Positions 12,728 to 24,072 of a DNA stretch of 64,000 nt are shown in pieces. The notes under the pieces are model-generated. The model saw only the letters and a list, made by a program, of their open reading frames with translations, did no database searches and was not told where the DNA came from. Numbering within the stretch: the stretch's first letter is position 1; the number at the start of each line of letters is the position of its first letter. Both the position numbers and the translations under genes were made by a program. Origin of the DNA: Lucifuga dentata (lineage: Eukaryota; Chordata; Actinopteri; Ophidiiformes; Bythitidae); NCBI GenBank assembly GCA_014773175.1, contig VXCM01003583.1, positions 34,279 to 98,278 on the forward strand. Reading direction: 5' to 3'.

Positions 12728-14314
12728 GTTACTACTACTAATAATAATAATAACAAAAAATGGAAGATTCTCACTGGTGTGGTGATATAAGTATGAAAAT
12801 TATTGAAGAGGGAATGGCCACTCAAACTCTCATCATGGAAACATGAATTTTTAGATATAAAGAAATTTTCCCTCCCCATTCCCACACTCCACCCTACCCT
12901 TGCATATAGCTCTGCGATCATCTTGATGGGTACAATGTTGTTAAATGGGTGTGGTAAACATTTAATTCTGAGAATCTCAGAACAGCAAACACAAAAGTAT
13001 CATTATACAATGATCGGTCTGTTTAAAGACGGTTAATGATGCGAATGAGTGTGTTTGCAGAGCCTTTGTCTCTGCGTAAATATTAGCACAACAAGCGCGG
13101 AATTTAACTTGAATATTTGGGAAGTAATAGGGGGGGATCTACCATTTCTCAGTTTTGGGTATCGCTTCAACTGCTCGTTGTAGACAAAAAAGGAATTGTT
13201 TGAATAAATTAGGTCGATCTCTAAACAGGCTTCAGGCAAACTTCTTTTTTATTACATCACACAAGAGATAAGCCTGGAGATGCAGCAGGCACTCAAATGC
13301 CCTGATGAGAACAACTTAGCTTGAACATCAACATCTTCCCATAAACACATCATTTTGCATGTCTCTAATAAGTGGAAAAATCACAAAAATACACTCCACC
13401 AGCAACAGCAGAAGTGATCAGCTTCTTCACCAAAGGTGTCAAAGAGGCGGAAAAGTTAATGTGGGAAAATCCCCTGATTTCCCGACGAGAAAAGACATCG
13501 GTTTATCACGATTTATAGGCTTGTGAATGAAAGTGTGCTCCCTTAAATTCCTTCAAACTGAGCTCTCATTTTGCATGGAAGATTTAACTTTCAAATGGCA
13601 GGCATTTAGATGTTTATGGACTTTGACCTAGCAGGAGATGATGCCAATCCACAACAGATACTATCATCAAATGTATTAGTCACACATTGTGCAACAGTCG
13701 CTGATAAACTCGTTTTCATTTTCCCAGGAATCAGGTGCTTCCATTATTTCCATAACAGCGGTTCAGTGCAGCTCTGCGTGCAAACTGGAAGAAACGCTGC
13801 ATGAACCTCACGCAAAGTTAAACACGACCAAATTAACTGTGCGTCTCAGGCATGTACAGTATATGATAAAACACGTTGTTCATACGAGGTTGTTTCATCG
13901 CTTTATGTCCATTCAGTTTGATCATGCCTTTTGAATAAAGAATAAATTATTAAAGGAGCGCGCTTGGCATCTAGTTCATAAGTATCCACTTTCCTCTTTA
14001 GGTTTCAGTGACTCCACTTCTTATCAATAGACAACAGAGCTGCATACTGCAATTACTGGAACAAAAAAGCTGTCAAGAAACGCATCAAAATGTGGCATAA
14101 TCTAGACTTAAAAGTCATTTTGCTCATATTTAATCGTTCCTGTGGAGGTGAATAACTGTAATTACCAAGAACAATAATCATTCAGTAGTTTTTAGGACAA
14201 AAAATAAACAGCGGTGCATGAAACCTAGTGCATGAAGTGCAGATCTGGATCAGGCTTACCTGGATGGAAGGTGAGCAGCAAACAGACAGAAAGCAGTATC
14301 CAGTGGTATTCCAT
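1..14314 (-). CDS. kita: KIT receptor tyrosine kinase (stem cell factor receptor), exons 1-14, 3' part outside the window
   Basis: Type III receptor tyrosine kinase of the plasma membrane. The family binds KIT ligand through Ig domains D1-D3, dimerises through D4-D5 and signals through a split kinase; in fish it serves pigment cells, germ cells and blood. Fourteen exons with GT-AG borders can be joined in one frame, giving about 663 residues to the window edge: signal peptide, five Ig domains, one transmembrane helix, juxtamembrane region and the kinase N-lobe. Exons 7, 8, 10, 11, 12 and 13 measure 116, 115, 107, 127, 105 and 111 nt, the same as I recall for human KIT. Landmarks are [13 protein letters not shown] in the juxtamembrane region, [15 protein letters not shown] (P-loop) and VAVKMLK. 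The gene is transcribed away from PDGFRA, as in other vertebrates. The kita assignment rests on synteny with PDGFRA and GSX2; kitb is the alternative. Catalytic loop and C-tail lie beyond position 1. Confidence 0.95.
1848..2010 (+). repeat. Dispersed repeat fragment, family A, copy 1 (KIT intron 9)
   Basis: Contains CTTATGAACAGATTTTGATG, GGAAGGGTGTAGCATGG and GGATCCAGATCCAGG followed by a GGAATTTTTAAA segment. The same order of blocks, diverged, is found at 38036-38345. This block order is familiar to me from interspersed repeats of fish genomes; I cannot assign a class. Confidence 0.45.
2295..2868 (+). mobile_element. MITE-like palindromic repeat, copy 1 (KIT intron 9)
   Basis: A roughly 575-bp element whose two ends are inverted copies of each other. 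The left end runs AAAGGACTACACCGGCGATT, then GTTTGAGCCTAATATATTCA, then TTACTGACAACCATTTCCC. The right end shows the complementary blocks from 2779 to 2868. There is no coding capacity. It has the build of a non-autonomous DNA transposon, and four relatives occur in this window. Confidence 0.75.
4292..4420. repeat. Exact 64-bp direct repeat around one N (assembly mark)
   Basis: Positions 4292-4355 and 4357-4420 are identical and are separated only by the N at 4356. The same build recurs six more times in the window, which points to overlapping contig ends that were joined without merging. Confidence 0.85.
4747..14314 (-). CDS. kita: KIT ectodomain exons 1-9 (signal peptide and five Ig domains)
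   Basis: Coding exons, read on the minus strand: 1 (14260-14314, signal peptide starting [14 protein letters not shown]), 2 (11185-11439), 3 (9921-10205), 4 (9674-9813), 5 (8789-8960), 6 (8496-8682), 7 (7620-7735), 8 (7247-7361), 9 (4747-4931). Exit phases are 1, 1, 1, 0, 1, 2, 1, 2, 1, as in mammalian KIT. Exon 5 has a second possible acceptor that would start it at 8981 and add seven residues in frame; 8960 is preferred because 172 nt is nearer the mammalian 169. D1, D2, D3 and D5 keep paired cysteines (for example LRCHGE and GRYICIEE in D1). D4, in exons 6-7, lacks them, as in all KIT/PDGFR relatives, but has the [14 protein letters not shown] and [10 protein letters not shown] strands. 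The start has A at -3 and G at +4. Confidence 0.92.
6165..6652 (+). pseudogene. Tc1-like transposase remnant (DDE domain)
   Basis: Catalytic-domain pieces of a Tc1 transposase can be read in the plus direction: WTDETK (first Asp) near 6177, then QTDSDPKR (second Asp) near 6400, then [13 protein letters not shown] (Glu) from about 6467. A stop at about 6452-6454 separates the last two pieces, the A-run at 6094-6135 disrupts the domain upstream, and the C-terminus is replaced by a hairpin. No intact protein is possible. Confidence 0.8.
6625..6669. repeat. 22-bp-arm hairpin inside the Tc1 remnant
   Basis: Positions 6625-6646 and 6648-6669 are inverted copies around a single central A, with one mismatch (C at 6634 against A at 6660). 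The core is ATAGCCCCTAAA and its complement. It interrupts the transposase 3' end, where other Tc1 copies have no such palindrome. Confidence 0.8.
9243..9291. repeat. (ATA)n microsatellite in KIT intron 4
   Basis: About 16 perfect AAT/ATA units in the intron between KIT exons 4 and 5. Confidence 0.95.
10292..10333. repeat. (CT)n microsatellite in KIT intron 2
   Basis: Nearly pure CT dinucleotides with one TTT interruption, about 85 bp upstream (in the gene direction) of the acceptor of KIT exon 3. On the transcribed strand it is a GA-rich purine run. Confidence 0.95.
11042..11081. repeat. (CT)n microsatellite downstream of KIT exon 2
   Basis: About 20 CT units within the intron, roughly 105 bp past the donor of KIT exon 2. 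With the tract at 10292 this makes two GA-rich purine runs in the same transcribed intron. Confidence 0.95.
11714..12314 (-). mobile_element. MITE-like palindromic repeat, copy 2 (KIT intron 1)
   Basis: Same family as the element at 2295, in the opposite orientation: TTAAAGGACCATTTGCATG on the left, and CAAAATCACTGTTATTGTCC followed by TTTAA on the right. Inner blocks are also shared, such as ACTGGAGCGG near the left end and the AATGGTTTCAGTTCATTCC-type segment (with small differences) at about 11850-11868. Confidence 0.7.
12698..12740. repeat. (CTA)n triplet microsatellite in KIT intron 1
   Basis: A run of ACT/CTA units with one GTT interruption, followed by AATAAT units. Confidence 0.9.
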
Positions 14315-14316
14315 AG

Positions 14317-14328
14317 TTAGTATTCCAT
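14317..14328 (-). promoter_or_regulatory. Minimal upstream ORF just before the KIT start codon
   Basis: The leader contains an ATG at 14326-14328 followed by GAA TAC and a TAA stop, a three-codon ORF that ends 2 nt before the KIT ATG at 14312-14314. The nine bases ATGGAATAC occur at both starts, 14 nt apart, so the first is out of frame with the gene. The upstream ATG has C at -3 and G at +4 (moderate context). The KIT ATG has A at -3 and G at +4 (strong). Such an arrangement could lower or tune KIT translation; that role is inferred. Confidence 0.5.
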
Positions 14329-14700
14329 GGGTGTAGCTGTGGAGGTGAGCCTTTATGCTGAAAGTAGCTGCTCTTTCTTTCTTTCTGCCTTCGGACTTAT
14401 GAGAAGTTGACTGAAGCTTTGCTAGAGACGCACTAAAAAAAAAAAAAAAAAANAAAAAAAAAAAAAAAAGAAAAAAAAAGTCTTTTAAAGGCACAGATGT
14501 TGCCATCGCTTTGCTCCAAACATGTTGCTGTCGCGCAGGGCGGGGAGGGGTCTGCAAGGGGAGGCAGGTATCACAGACTGTTTCGCTGCGGCGACGACAA
14601 CATGTTTATAGGAGGCTGTGCTGCAGCGCAGCCTATGATACTCGCGTTACACAGAGGGAGGCGTTTAGGATCTATTTGAACATCCTCCACTTCCAGATAA
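14329..14700 (-). promoter_or_regulatory. KIT 5' leader and proximal promoter region (tentative)
   Basis: The stretch directly upstream of the KIT start holds a long A-run interrupted by one N at 14453 (collapsed or badly joined homopolymer). Beyond it lies a GC-richer block at about 14520-14650 with GGCGGGGAGGGG and several CpGs, unlike the AT-rich flanks. Its position suits a proximal promoter, but no transcription start can be placed from sequence alone and the A-run length is not trustworthy. Confidence 0.35.
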
Positions 14701-15720
14701 GAGAACAGGGTCCAGTGGAAAACACATCGAAAGCACCTGAGTCCGTTTGTAAATTATGCAAATCATGCTGCTGTGGACTGTTATAAATGCACCAACTTTA
14801 ATGACATGACGGTTCATAGAGCCGTTATTACCCAAAACTGCAAATATCATACATATGATTTATTTAAAAAAAACAATACAAAACCCTTACACATACACAA
14901 ATACACTTAAACTCATCAAGATATAAACCCTAGACTGGCAAAGAAAACAGCAAGACCAAATCACCACAGTTGGACCAAATATATTAATTCGTTTGCCCTG
15001 ATGGGGGCGCTATAATTAAAAGTCAAATGTAAAGTCTTTAAGATTAAACTCAGTACATATTTGATACTCTTTAAGCAAAACTCAGTACATGTATTCTCTG
15101 GATTATCTTTGCAAATTTACAAGGTCTAGCAAGAGTTTTAATTTTGGTTAATTTGCATAATAAGCCCAACCAAACCCAATAAAGGCAGAAACAACTGAAA
15201 TATCCCAATAAGTTTGCACACTGGAAAATATGGCAAATTAATTTGACTGTGGGTGTGGTCTCAAACAAAGGCAATTGTAACTCACGTTATAACGTTATAA
15301 CTCAATTAACATGACACTTGGTGCATTCAAGAAGCAGTTCTTCTGTGGCATTTTTGATGACACTATGGGAGGTATCTTTTAGGAGATATAGATGTATCTC
15401 CTGATCTAATACTGTAGATTAAATGAAATACACACCTACTTAAACCTACATTTTCAATCAAATTGTGCTGTGTAATATGAAAGGATTGCCCACATCTTGT
15501 GCTGAGCACATCATTCATCCAACTCTGCAGTTCTGTGCTGCTTTAGGTGCTTTTGCCTCAGTGTTTTGGTTGGTAACCCTGATGTAAAACTACAGGCAGC
15601 CACTTCTAGCAAACAAGCTCAGATAAGCCTAAAGTAAGACTGTACCCTACCTGCCCAGACCAAATAACAGAGAAAATGTTAATAAGTGGCTGGTGAACAA
15701 TGTCAAGTATCTAGCAGATT

Positions 15721-15753
<33 letters not shown>

Positions 15754-18639
15754 TTGTCAGGAGTTGGTGGAGACCAAAACAGAGCTAAAAGGAGAGTGAA
15801 TATTGGATTTAAATAGGCAGATGCATGATGCTAATGTCATTTTAATTTATTGGTATAAAGCAGTATTCTCCTTGGATTATATTCCCCGGTGGAGAAATAC
15901 ATTTTCATCCTTGTAGCTCTGTGTTGGATCAATTAAATTAAGTATCTTTGACCAAAAATAATAATAGTGTGTGGTTGGCTTAGATGAATTACTTATCTCA
16001 ACACATTTCAGCTCTTTATAAATTGATGTTTGGAGCTGTACTGAAATAAAGTAGGAAAAGCTATACTAAAATTTCTGCTCCACTAATATGCTTTGGAAAA
16101 TGGTTGGCAGTAATTTAACATGTATGCAGGTTGTATTTAGTGGGCTCCAACATGCAAAATCACCGGTCTGTTCCTTTAATTATCATATAATCAATTAAAA
16201 TTCAAAAGATATTGGCAAAAACTACTGACAGCTGATATATCTTATCACTTCTTTGCATTTACCTTTTGATTGTTCATTCAGTGAGAAATCAACCAAGGTG
16301 ACGAGTGCAGATAATCCTGTTTCATGTGTACATAAGCAGATTTGATCCAAGATAATGGAAGTGGGGTGGAATGGCAAAGAAAACAATAAAACTCCTCTTA
16401 GATTCCCATTGTGTTTGTAATTAAGCCACTGGAAACAATTTTCTAAATGTCTTTTTTTGAGGTACATCTGCATTATTATTGTTTTCTTGTTTCTGTGTGT
16501 GTGTGTGTGTGTGTGTGCATGTGTGCGTGCATGTGTGCTTGTGTGCATTTGATCATCCGTGTCATTAGTACTTTAACACAAAATCACCACTTCCAGCTGC
16601 ATGAATGTTCTGTTCCTACATAACATTCTTGCCATCTGAATGTTTCCTCAGTAGAAAGTCTAAAATTACAAGCAAATTAAACGTCATATCCTATAAAACT
16701 GTTTTATTCATTCATAACGTGTGCAGCGTTTTAGATGTAAGGAGTACATATATGAAAAACAGATTAATCAGCCTTCATGTATGAACTATAAATTCAAACC
16801 GGAATAGATCCTGTCTGTCATTTAATATCTAACAGCATCATTTCTCATAACCAGAACAGCATAGACCACTCTTAAAGGCTCAAATGGCTCACACACTGAA
16901 ACCAAATCTCCAATTGAACTACCTCAAAGCATTAACTCCTGTAAAAGACCCATAAATTATCACTCATTGATTTTACCATGCGCATAAATGTCTTTCAGGA
17001 TAAGTGAAAATTATTTCCGTCTGATCAGCATAATCACTCATTTTTGTAGTCAAGCCCACAAATCTACTGACGGACAACAATATTTTGTTGCATTTGCTGT
17101 ATTTGTAGTCTCTTGTGAGAGTATTACTTTTAAGCAATAAAGGAAATGATAGAAGCAGAAGTGAAGTATTTTCAATGGCATAACCAAACAACAACAGCTC
17201 GCCAAAGGCAGAGAGAATGAAGATTATATGGTTTTAAAGCAATGTATCACCTTGAGCTATTGAATTTTTCAACTCAAACAAACAAGTGACCTTTACGATA
17301 CATTTCTAAAATCACTTACATATTCATAAAAATGCATATTGCTATAAAGAATAGGACAGGCTGTACTCTCTCGATTATGAAAAATAGTACTACAAGTCTA
17401 GTCTCAACACAGACAATCTCCACCCACATGGCTATAATTTTAGAACGTTTTGTCTATTCTGTGCCTCTACGCTATTCAGACAAAAGGAGCATCCTTCTAC
17501 AACAGAGCTTTGGCTGTTTCTCAGCCTGAAATAAAACACAAAACTTGAGTTTTCTTTTCAAAAACATCTCACATGACTGTGTTTCTGCTAAAAGAAGCAT
17601 TGCTGTATGTGAGGGTGAGGGAGGGCTGGGAGATAGAGAGATAGAAGAACAGGGAAGTTGTAACATGATACTGATCTTCATGCCTATCAGAGTTTTTGAG
17701 TTTATATTCATCCAATTGAGCAACAGTTTCTATAAAGTCAGCAGCCCGAGTTTAGCTAAATGTAGCGATTCTTCCTTTCAATCAATAACAGTGATGTGAA
17801 GTGAGCTCGTGTAATAGGACTTCTGAAAAACAGCCACACTTGATAATAGAGAGAGAAGGGGGATAGAAACTTGGTTTGGGGGCTTGTTAAAACTTGCTTG
17901 TGTGGTTTAGTCAACAACCCCTTAGGACACTTGAACGCAGCACCAGACAATCTGATATCACACAACTGCTCTTTGTTCTTTGTTCTGCAAGATATTTTTG
18001 CTCAAAAGGTAAAATGCATGAGAAGTATTAAACAAATTAATCTTCTTCTGTCTAAAGTTTTTTTTTTTTTTTTTTNTTTTTTTTTTTTTTTTTTCCCAAT
18101 CTGTTCGTTCATTGAACCTAACAGCTGCACTGTAAAATATTTATTACCAGAACTACAAATTCAGCTTGTGAAAATCTACACCTTATGAGGTGATTTAATC
18201 TGTTACTGATTCATGAAAGGTTGATTTTGTTCAAACATTTGAAGAAATTTGTTAGTGGTGAAATATTTTAGCCTGTTTTCAATATACATCAACTTGTTTC
18301 AGAAAAGACAGAATCAGGCAAATTGCTGCCCAAGAATGGAGAAAATGACACCCGATTCTTGAAAATTCTTCCATCCTTAAATATCGTGATCTGTTTTTGG
18401 TTGAGTCCTTTACACCTTGAAAACAGCATTTCTGGGTTTTTGAGACCTTTGTATATTATTTTCAAGCTTGGCAGAAATGATCTTACACTTATGTGGGCTA
18501 ACCTTTACATTAACTCTAGGAATAATAAACCATGGGTAAAAGTTACACCGTATACTAAAACAAAGGAAATTTTACATTGAAATAGCAAATAGATTTGAGA
18601 ACATGGCAAAATTACAAAAATGAAAAAGATAACCCGACA
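14701..18639. other. Intergenic DNA upstream of KIT
   Basis: AT-rich sequence without a recognisable gene. It contains (TA)n at 15722-15752, the truncated MITE copy at 15835-16182, (GT)n at 16496-16518 and a T-run broken by an N at 18076. Short ORFs here show no family features. Confidence 0.6.
15835..16182 (+). mobile_element. MITE-like palindromic repeat, copy 3 (5' truncated)
   Basis: Shares the inner and right-hand blocks of the family, such as CTCCACTAATATGCTTTGG, the TTGGCAGTAATTTAACATG segment and a terminal TGTTCCTTTAA. The left terminal repeat is missing or too diverged to recognise. Confidence 0.6.
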
Positions 18640-18835
18640 AAGACAATTTAAAGGCTTTATTCAAAATTTGTCATGGAAGATGGAAAAAGGAAATGGAAGC
18701 TGAAAAATGACCTTTCGTTTAAAACTACTACAATAACTCCCGAAGTGGTGATCTCAGTCGACGCCAAGAAAGCATTCGACAGAACTGAATGGGACTACTT
18801 GCTTACAGTATTGGGTAAATTTGGTCTGGGAAACA

Positions 18836-18968
18836 TATTCATTTCATGGGTATGCCTTCTTTATACTTCCCCCCCAAGCTAGTATCTCCACCAATGGCAT
18901 TNTATTCATTTCATGGGTATGCCTTCTTTATACTTCCCCCCCAAGCTAGTATCTCCACCAATGGCATT
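18836..18968. repeat. Exact 66-bp direct repeat around one N (assembly mark)
   Basis: 18836-18901 and 18903-18968 are identical with only the N at 18902 between them. The duplication lies in the LINE reverse transcriptase piece and is most likely an assembly join. Confidence 0.85.
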
Positions 18969-19204
18969 CAATCTAAATTTTTCACTTTGTCTTCTGTCTA
19001 GAGAAGATTAAATGTTCACTGAGAGGTAATTCTGAAAAGTTTTACAATAAGTGACAACGCTTTCTAACATTCTTCAACTCTCTTCAAACTCTGTCTCTTG
19101 ATTAATGCCCCCCACCACCACCAGCCCCAGTTTCTTTTTATTTTCCTTTTTATTTTAATATATATATATATATANACCCCTGGTCTCTTTTTATTTTTAA
19201 ATAA

Positions 19205-19205
<1 letters not shown>

Positions 19206-19262
<57 letters not shown>
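19206..19262. repeat. (ATT)n microsatellite
   Basis: About 19 ATT units inside the 3' part of the LINE fragment. Confidence 0.95.
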
Positions 19263-19545
19263 CATTTATTTATTCATCTATTTTCCCCTCTGGGTTAGTC
19301 TTAGTTTTTTTTTTTTGGACCGTTACATGGAATTGTTTCTTGTTCTGTTTTTTGAGTGTTTGTTTAACATATTTAAAAAAAACCAAGTGAGAAAATATGG
19401 CTTGCTTTTCTTTTGATCTATTGAGATCCACAATAGTTTCATGGTGCTGTTGTTCTTATTTTGGTTGTGACTGTGGCGCTCTCTGTTGTACTGATACAAT
19501 TTGTGTGTCATTTTTTCTTAATAAAAATATATATTTAAAAAAATG

Positions 19546-22500
19546 ACCTTGCTTTTCTAGTTTCATTGTCACATTTGAAGATTTAAAGCAGTATGTAAAT
19601 TAATACAAGTGGTCATGAAAAGGATTTGGGATGCAGAGGCGCCATATGGACATCATTAAGACAATTTTATAATCGATTTCCTTCTGCCATGTTTTCTTTT
19701 TTGTTTTGTTTTTTGGAACTGTACTGAAATTAATGGATCTCTCTCACAAACATGGTACTAAAACAAGCTTTTTTTGGCCTCCAACTCCATGGGTGGCACA
19801 CATGTTTTTGTTTCTGTTGTCACACATCTGTATGGCTGTAAAAGCAGTCTGTGATCAAGAGTCGCCAAGGTCTTACTGGATGCACATTGAGCCATTTTTG
19901 ATCCAGAATTCACTCTTGTTATGCAGGGAAGCAACAGAATCTTGGGTGCTTAGCATTACTGGAAACAGTGAGAACAGATTTCGTTCCTGCTAAAACAAAC
20001 TCGTGCCATGGTTATGAAAGACAACTAAAGTATCAGTTTTCAAATAAAAAGAAAAAAATAAAAATAAAGAAATAAAATAAAGAAAAAGAAAAAAGTTTTA
20101 GACCAACATTTATTGAGCAATAAGTTCAATGTCAGGTTAAGCCAACACTTTCATGTTTTTAGCTCTTTCGCAATAAAAATTTTGTACTGATGCCTCCTTG
20201 ATTCATGGCTTTAATTTCCTGGTAACCCTATTTGTCATTGGTCCTGCTTTATTATATAGTCATATAATTTGCATTCATATTCTTGTTTTTTGTTATAAAT
20301 ATTAAAAATGTAATGAAAAACATGCTGTAACTACTGTGAAACAGCTGCAGGAACCGCTGAGTTTGCATTAACATTATATTGCGAAGGAAGAACAGACTGC
20401 TGGTGTGCTATCATAAAAACAGTATGCATGTGCAATTTATTGGTTGAAGACTGATGTGGGAATAAAACAAAATTTGGAATAACAGCAACTCCAGCAACTC
20501 ACAGGACCTCAATAATATTTATACAACAGAACGTATGAAACTGTGCCGTCTTTGCTGCAATCACATGAACACAGTATCAGGACCAGACAGCAGTCTCTGT
20601 TTTCTCTCTGTGGATAAGAATCATAAGGCTTGGTTCTGTGCAGAGTTATGATAAAAACATGAACAGATAGAGATCAGCCTATAGGAGCCAAATGTAGTTC
20701 AAGCTCAATGCCTATCTTTATGCCTTACTTTATTTTTATAAGTATTATGAGTTAAGTAAAATGAGTAAAGGAGAGAGGTTTTTGAGAGGTGTGGCGACAA
20801 TTTGAAAATTTTACAAAAGATGTAGTGGACGTAATTTAAAAGTTAGATGGTGATTTTCATCATGCTAAGACTGAGTACAGCCTAGATTTTGCTGTTCAAA
20901 TATGATTTACTAAAAACAAGAACCAAAAACAAAATAAAAAATATTTTTTCCACCATATTTGAGCTGATGTAGGATACATTGTGTTTTAGGCTAAATCTAA
21001 ATTTATTTTTATTATTTATTTATTGATTTGCACATATAAAAAATTAGAAAAGGAAGAAAAAGACAGTCTCACAAAAGTATTACTAATTAAGAAATAAGAT
21101 TAAAAAAAAAAACTGTAAACACTTGTCAAGTGACCTGAGATAAACATATTAAATCAAGTAAATGTTAGCTTAAAAAAATACAACAGCAACAGGCAACAGG
21201 AAATAAACTAAGGAAGAGGGCTAATAAAGGGCTGACAATAATATCGGCAAATAGCTAGGGCTGGTTTAAAAAAGAATATTTGTAAATGTATTCAAATTAG
21301 TACAAGTTCTGATGCTAACCTTCACTTTGGCTATAAAGTCTTCTGTTATAGGTTTTCCATTTCAGTATGCCAAAAAGTTGGTGAGTTTAGAGGGTTAATT
21401 TCTTGGCTTTGCAAATGTTGGTGGGAAAATATCAAATGGCAGAGCAAAACGTTTGACCACAGTAGCTACAGGCAGAGAAAACCTTTAACAACTACTGAAT
21501 TATTATTTTCATTTTCCGACTGATCCTCTGCTCTGACCCCCTCACAGTTCCCAGGACTCCATCGTCACAATCTTAGCTTTAAATGAGGGGGTCACGCGGC
21601 AAGGCCAGAGTGAAAAATGAGCACTTGTATTGCCCTGTGGTGTGAATTGTCAACTTGGCACTTCCTCCAATTTTATGTACATCACATGAACTTTTTACCA
21701 TCTGTGCCAGATTGAATGGTGTATTTGTTATGAGCCATAAACTTATCATCATGATACTAATAGACTGCAATGGACACTCCTAAGAGTCACAAGAGAGGAA
21801 GTGGCAGGTCTGACACATTTATACTTTATAATATGATGGATTTTATATCTATTGGGTGGCCCAGCTGTCAGCTATGTATTACCCGTAGTCATTAAAATTC
21901 GTGTTTCCCAGGCAGGGAGGCTTTTGTTGCTTTTGCTACAGACACATTTATGACTTAGATATGTCTGGAAAATTGTAGCTTTGACAGACTGAGACAGTTT
22001 TATTTTGGCTCGGTTATTTACTCCACTGTGGCTGATTGGACATTTTATGCAGAAGACAGCATGCACGGATGGAAAACACAATTCTTCCCAAGTCTTTTAG
22101 TTTTTATTTCATGTTTTCTCAGGAACGCACAGGTGAAAATAAGCTTGTGAAAATAAGCTCGAGCAATGTTCCTGCAGCAATCCCTACAGGCCTTGCCTGC
22201 CTATGCCAATATTGACACAGCCAATAAAAGTACAGTGTAACAACCTAGGTATATAAATACAACGCCGTGACTTCAAAGGAAGCATTACACCAACCACTTA
22301 CGTTCAGAATGAAAATTAATTTGAAGATTAATCATGCCAAATAGGCAAATTAGTCCCTAAAACAGAATTTTGCCAGTTTTTGCCTCCAGATAAGGAAAAC
22401 AGTATGTTCTATTTCATATTAATCATTCACAGTTAATAAAGGTTTTGTTAAGATCAGCATAGTCTATGATCTGTTTTCTCATCTGTTATGACTTATAATC

Positions 22501-24007
22501 AGTATGTGGGAAATAATGATGTCAAAGCAGTGAGTCTTAATAAATTAAAAGCATATGTTCCAAAACTTTGCCACAGTCCAGTGAATGTTTTGTGACTTTG
22601 TAACTCGACACCACCAAGTTCTTCTAGTAAAATTCCTGGTAAAGCAACACATCACTCAGAATAATCAGTGACAGAGTATTGCTTTCCCCTTAAAAATAAA
22701 CATTGCATAGGGAAATCATGTTTTTGTGAGAGAATTTGTGATGATTGAGGGATGAGGAGCTCTACTGCTGGTTGCCAATTTTCTAACCTACAAGAAACTG
22801 GTTATCAAGATTTTGATGGTTTAACATCTTCCAAAATACAACAACCCAGAAATGCTGAAAATTAATTTTGCTTCTCCCACCAAAGAATTTGACCTACAGT
22901 CGATATTCATGGCGGTTTTCAGCAGCAAAGGTGTTTGTCTGTACTGACTTGCAAGTGTTTTTTTTTTTCTAAACATTGAACAATTTATATTTAGATAATA
23001 TCAATTTACAGAAGAATGNGTTTTTTTTTTTCTAAACATTGAACAATTTATATTTAGATAATATCAATTTACAGAAGAATGGAAGAAAATCCAGCTCCAT
23101 GCAGGTTCCTCTGTGCTGCATGTTGGGTGCGGTTTCTCAGAGCTTTATTGAATATCAATGTAATACTTGCACAGTCAGAAATAAGATTTGAATATTTACA
23201 ACTGTGAGTTTGATTAGTCAAAATAACCTTCTGAGTTGCAGCAACTTCATTTTCACAACCAAGAGCTGAGTTAAGATGACCTGCAAGCATTTTACAGCTC
23301 AAACATCAATCATTTTATAGTAATCCAAAAATGCAGTATAATCATATTCGTGCAAAGAAAATGATGACATGGTATTTTTTTCTAGTCACATAAAGACTAT
23401 CTATCTCTGTCTTCTTCTTTTTTTTTTTTTTTTNTTTTGACAAGCCTCAACTGATCAAGAATTCTTTTTCCCCTCTGAAGCTGAACCGCTAAGCTCGCTT
23501 TGGGTGACAGCTGGATTGTGCTGTAAATTGGGATAAATCAGCCACAGTTTTGCTTCGGACTCTTATAAACAATTACTCACTTACGATCTGCAAAGACAGT
23601 CAGAGCAACATGATTCAGGAGCTCTGTCGCTAAGAGGAACTGACAGCCACTTAATGCCATTAGTTCTGTTGTAAATGACTGTTAAAGAAGCCATTAAATT
23701 AGAATTATTGTTCCTCATTATAGCACATTGTAATGTGCAGGCAAAAAAACAAGGATTTTAACCCTTTAGGCAATTTCAAGCAGCTTGTGCCCTGGGGGGA
23801 GTACACAGGAGAGATGAGCCTGCAGTAAATGTGTTTTTTTTAAAAGTCAGTAACATATCTGTATGCAAATGATCATGCAGTTACCACAGTCTGCAGTGCT
23901 TATTTAGTGGCCATTGTGTGCTTTGTGTGCACATCACACAATATCGATGTTATCATTGCATGGAACACTGGCTAGCACACATGCAAGTGCTGTAATGACT
24001 GTAATGA

Positions 24008-24072
<65 letters not shown>

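Larger units (their letters stand above)
11440..14259 (-). other. KIT intron 1, with a full-length MITE-like repeat
   Basis: The long first intron has a GTAAGC donor and an ATATATAG acceptor. It contains the repeat at about 11714-12314, a triplet microsatellite (12698-12740), and an apparently single-copy middle part (about 13020-13600) with an AGATAAG GATA-type motif at 13266-13272. KIT first introns in mammals hold enhancers; a regulatory role here is only a possibility. Confidence 0.4.
18640..19545 (+). mobile_element. L1/Tx1-type LINE fragment with 3' end
   Basis: The plus strand reads a short reverse transcriptase piece, VISVDAKKAFDRTEWDYL then FISWVCLLYTSPPS, which is the palm segment typical of L1-group elements (Asp of the first catalytic motif in the DAKKAFD context). 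It is followed by decayed sequence, an (ATT)n tract and a tail with AATAAA and an A-run near 19520-19542. Exact direct repeats around the N at 18902 break the frame. Dead 5'-truncated copy. Confidence 0.7.
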
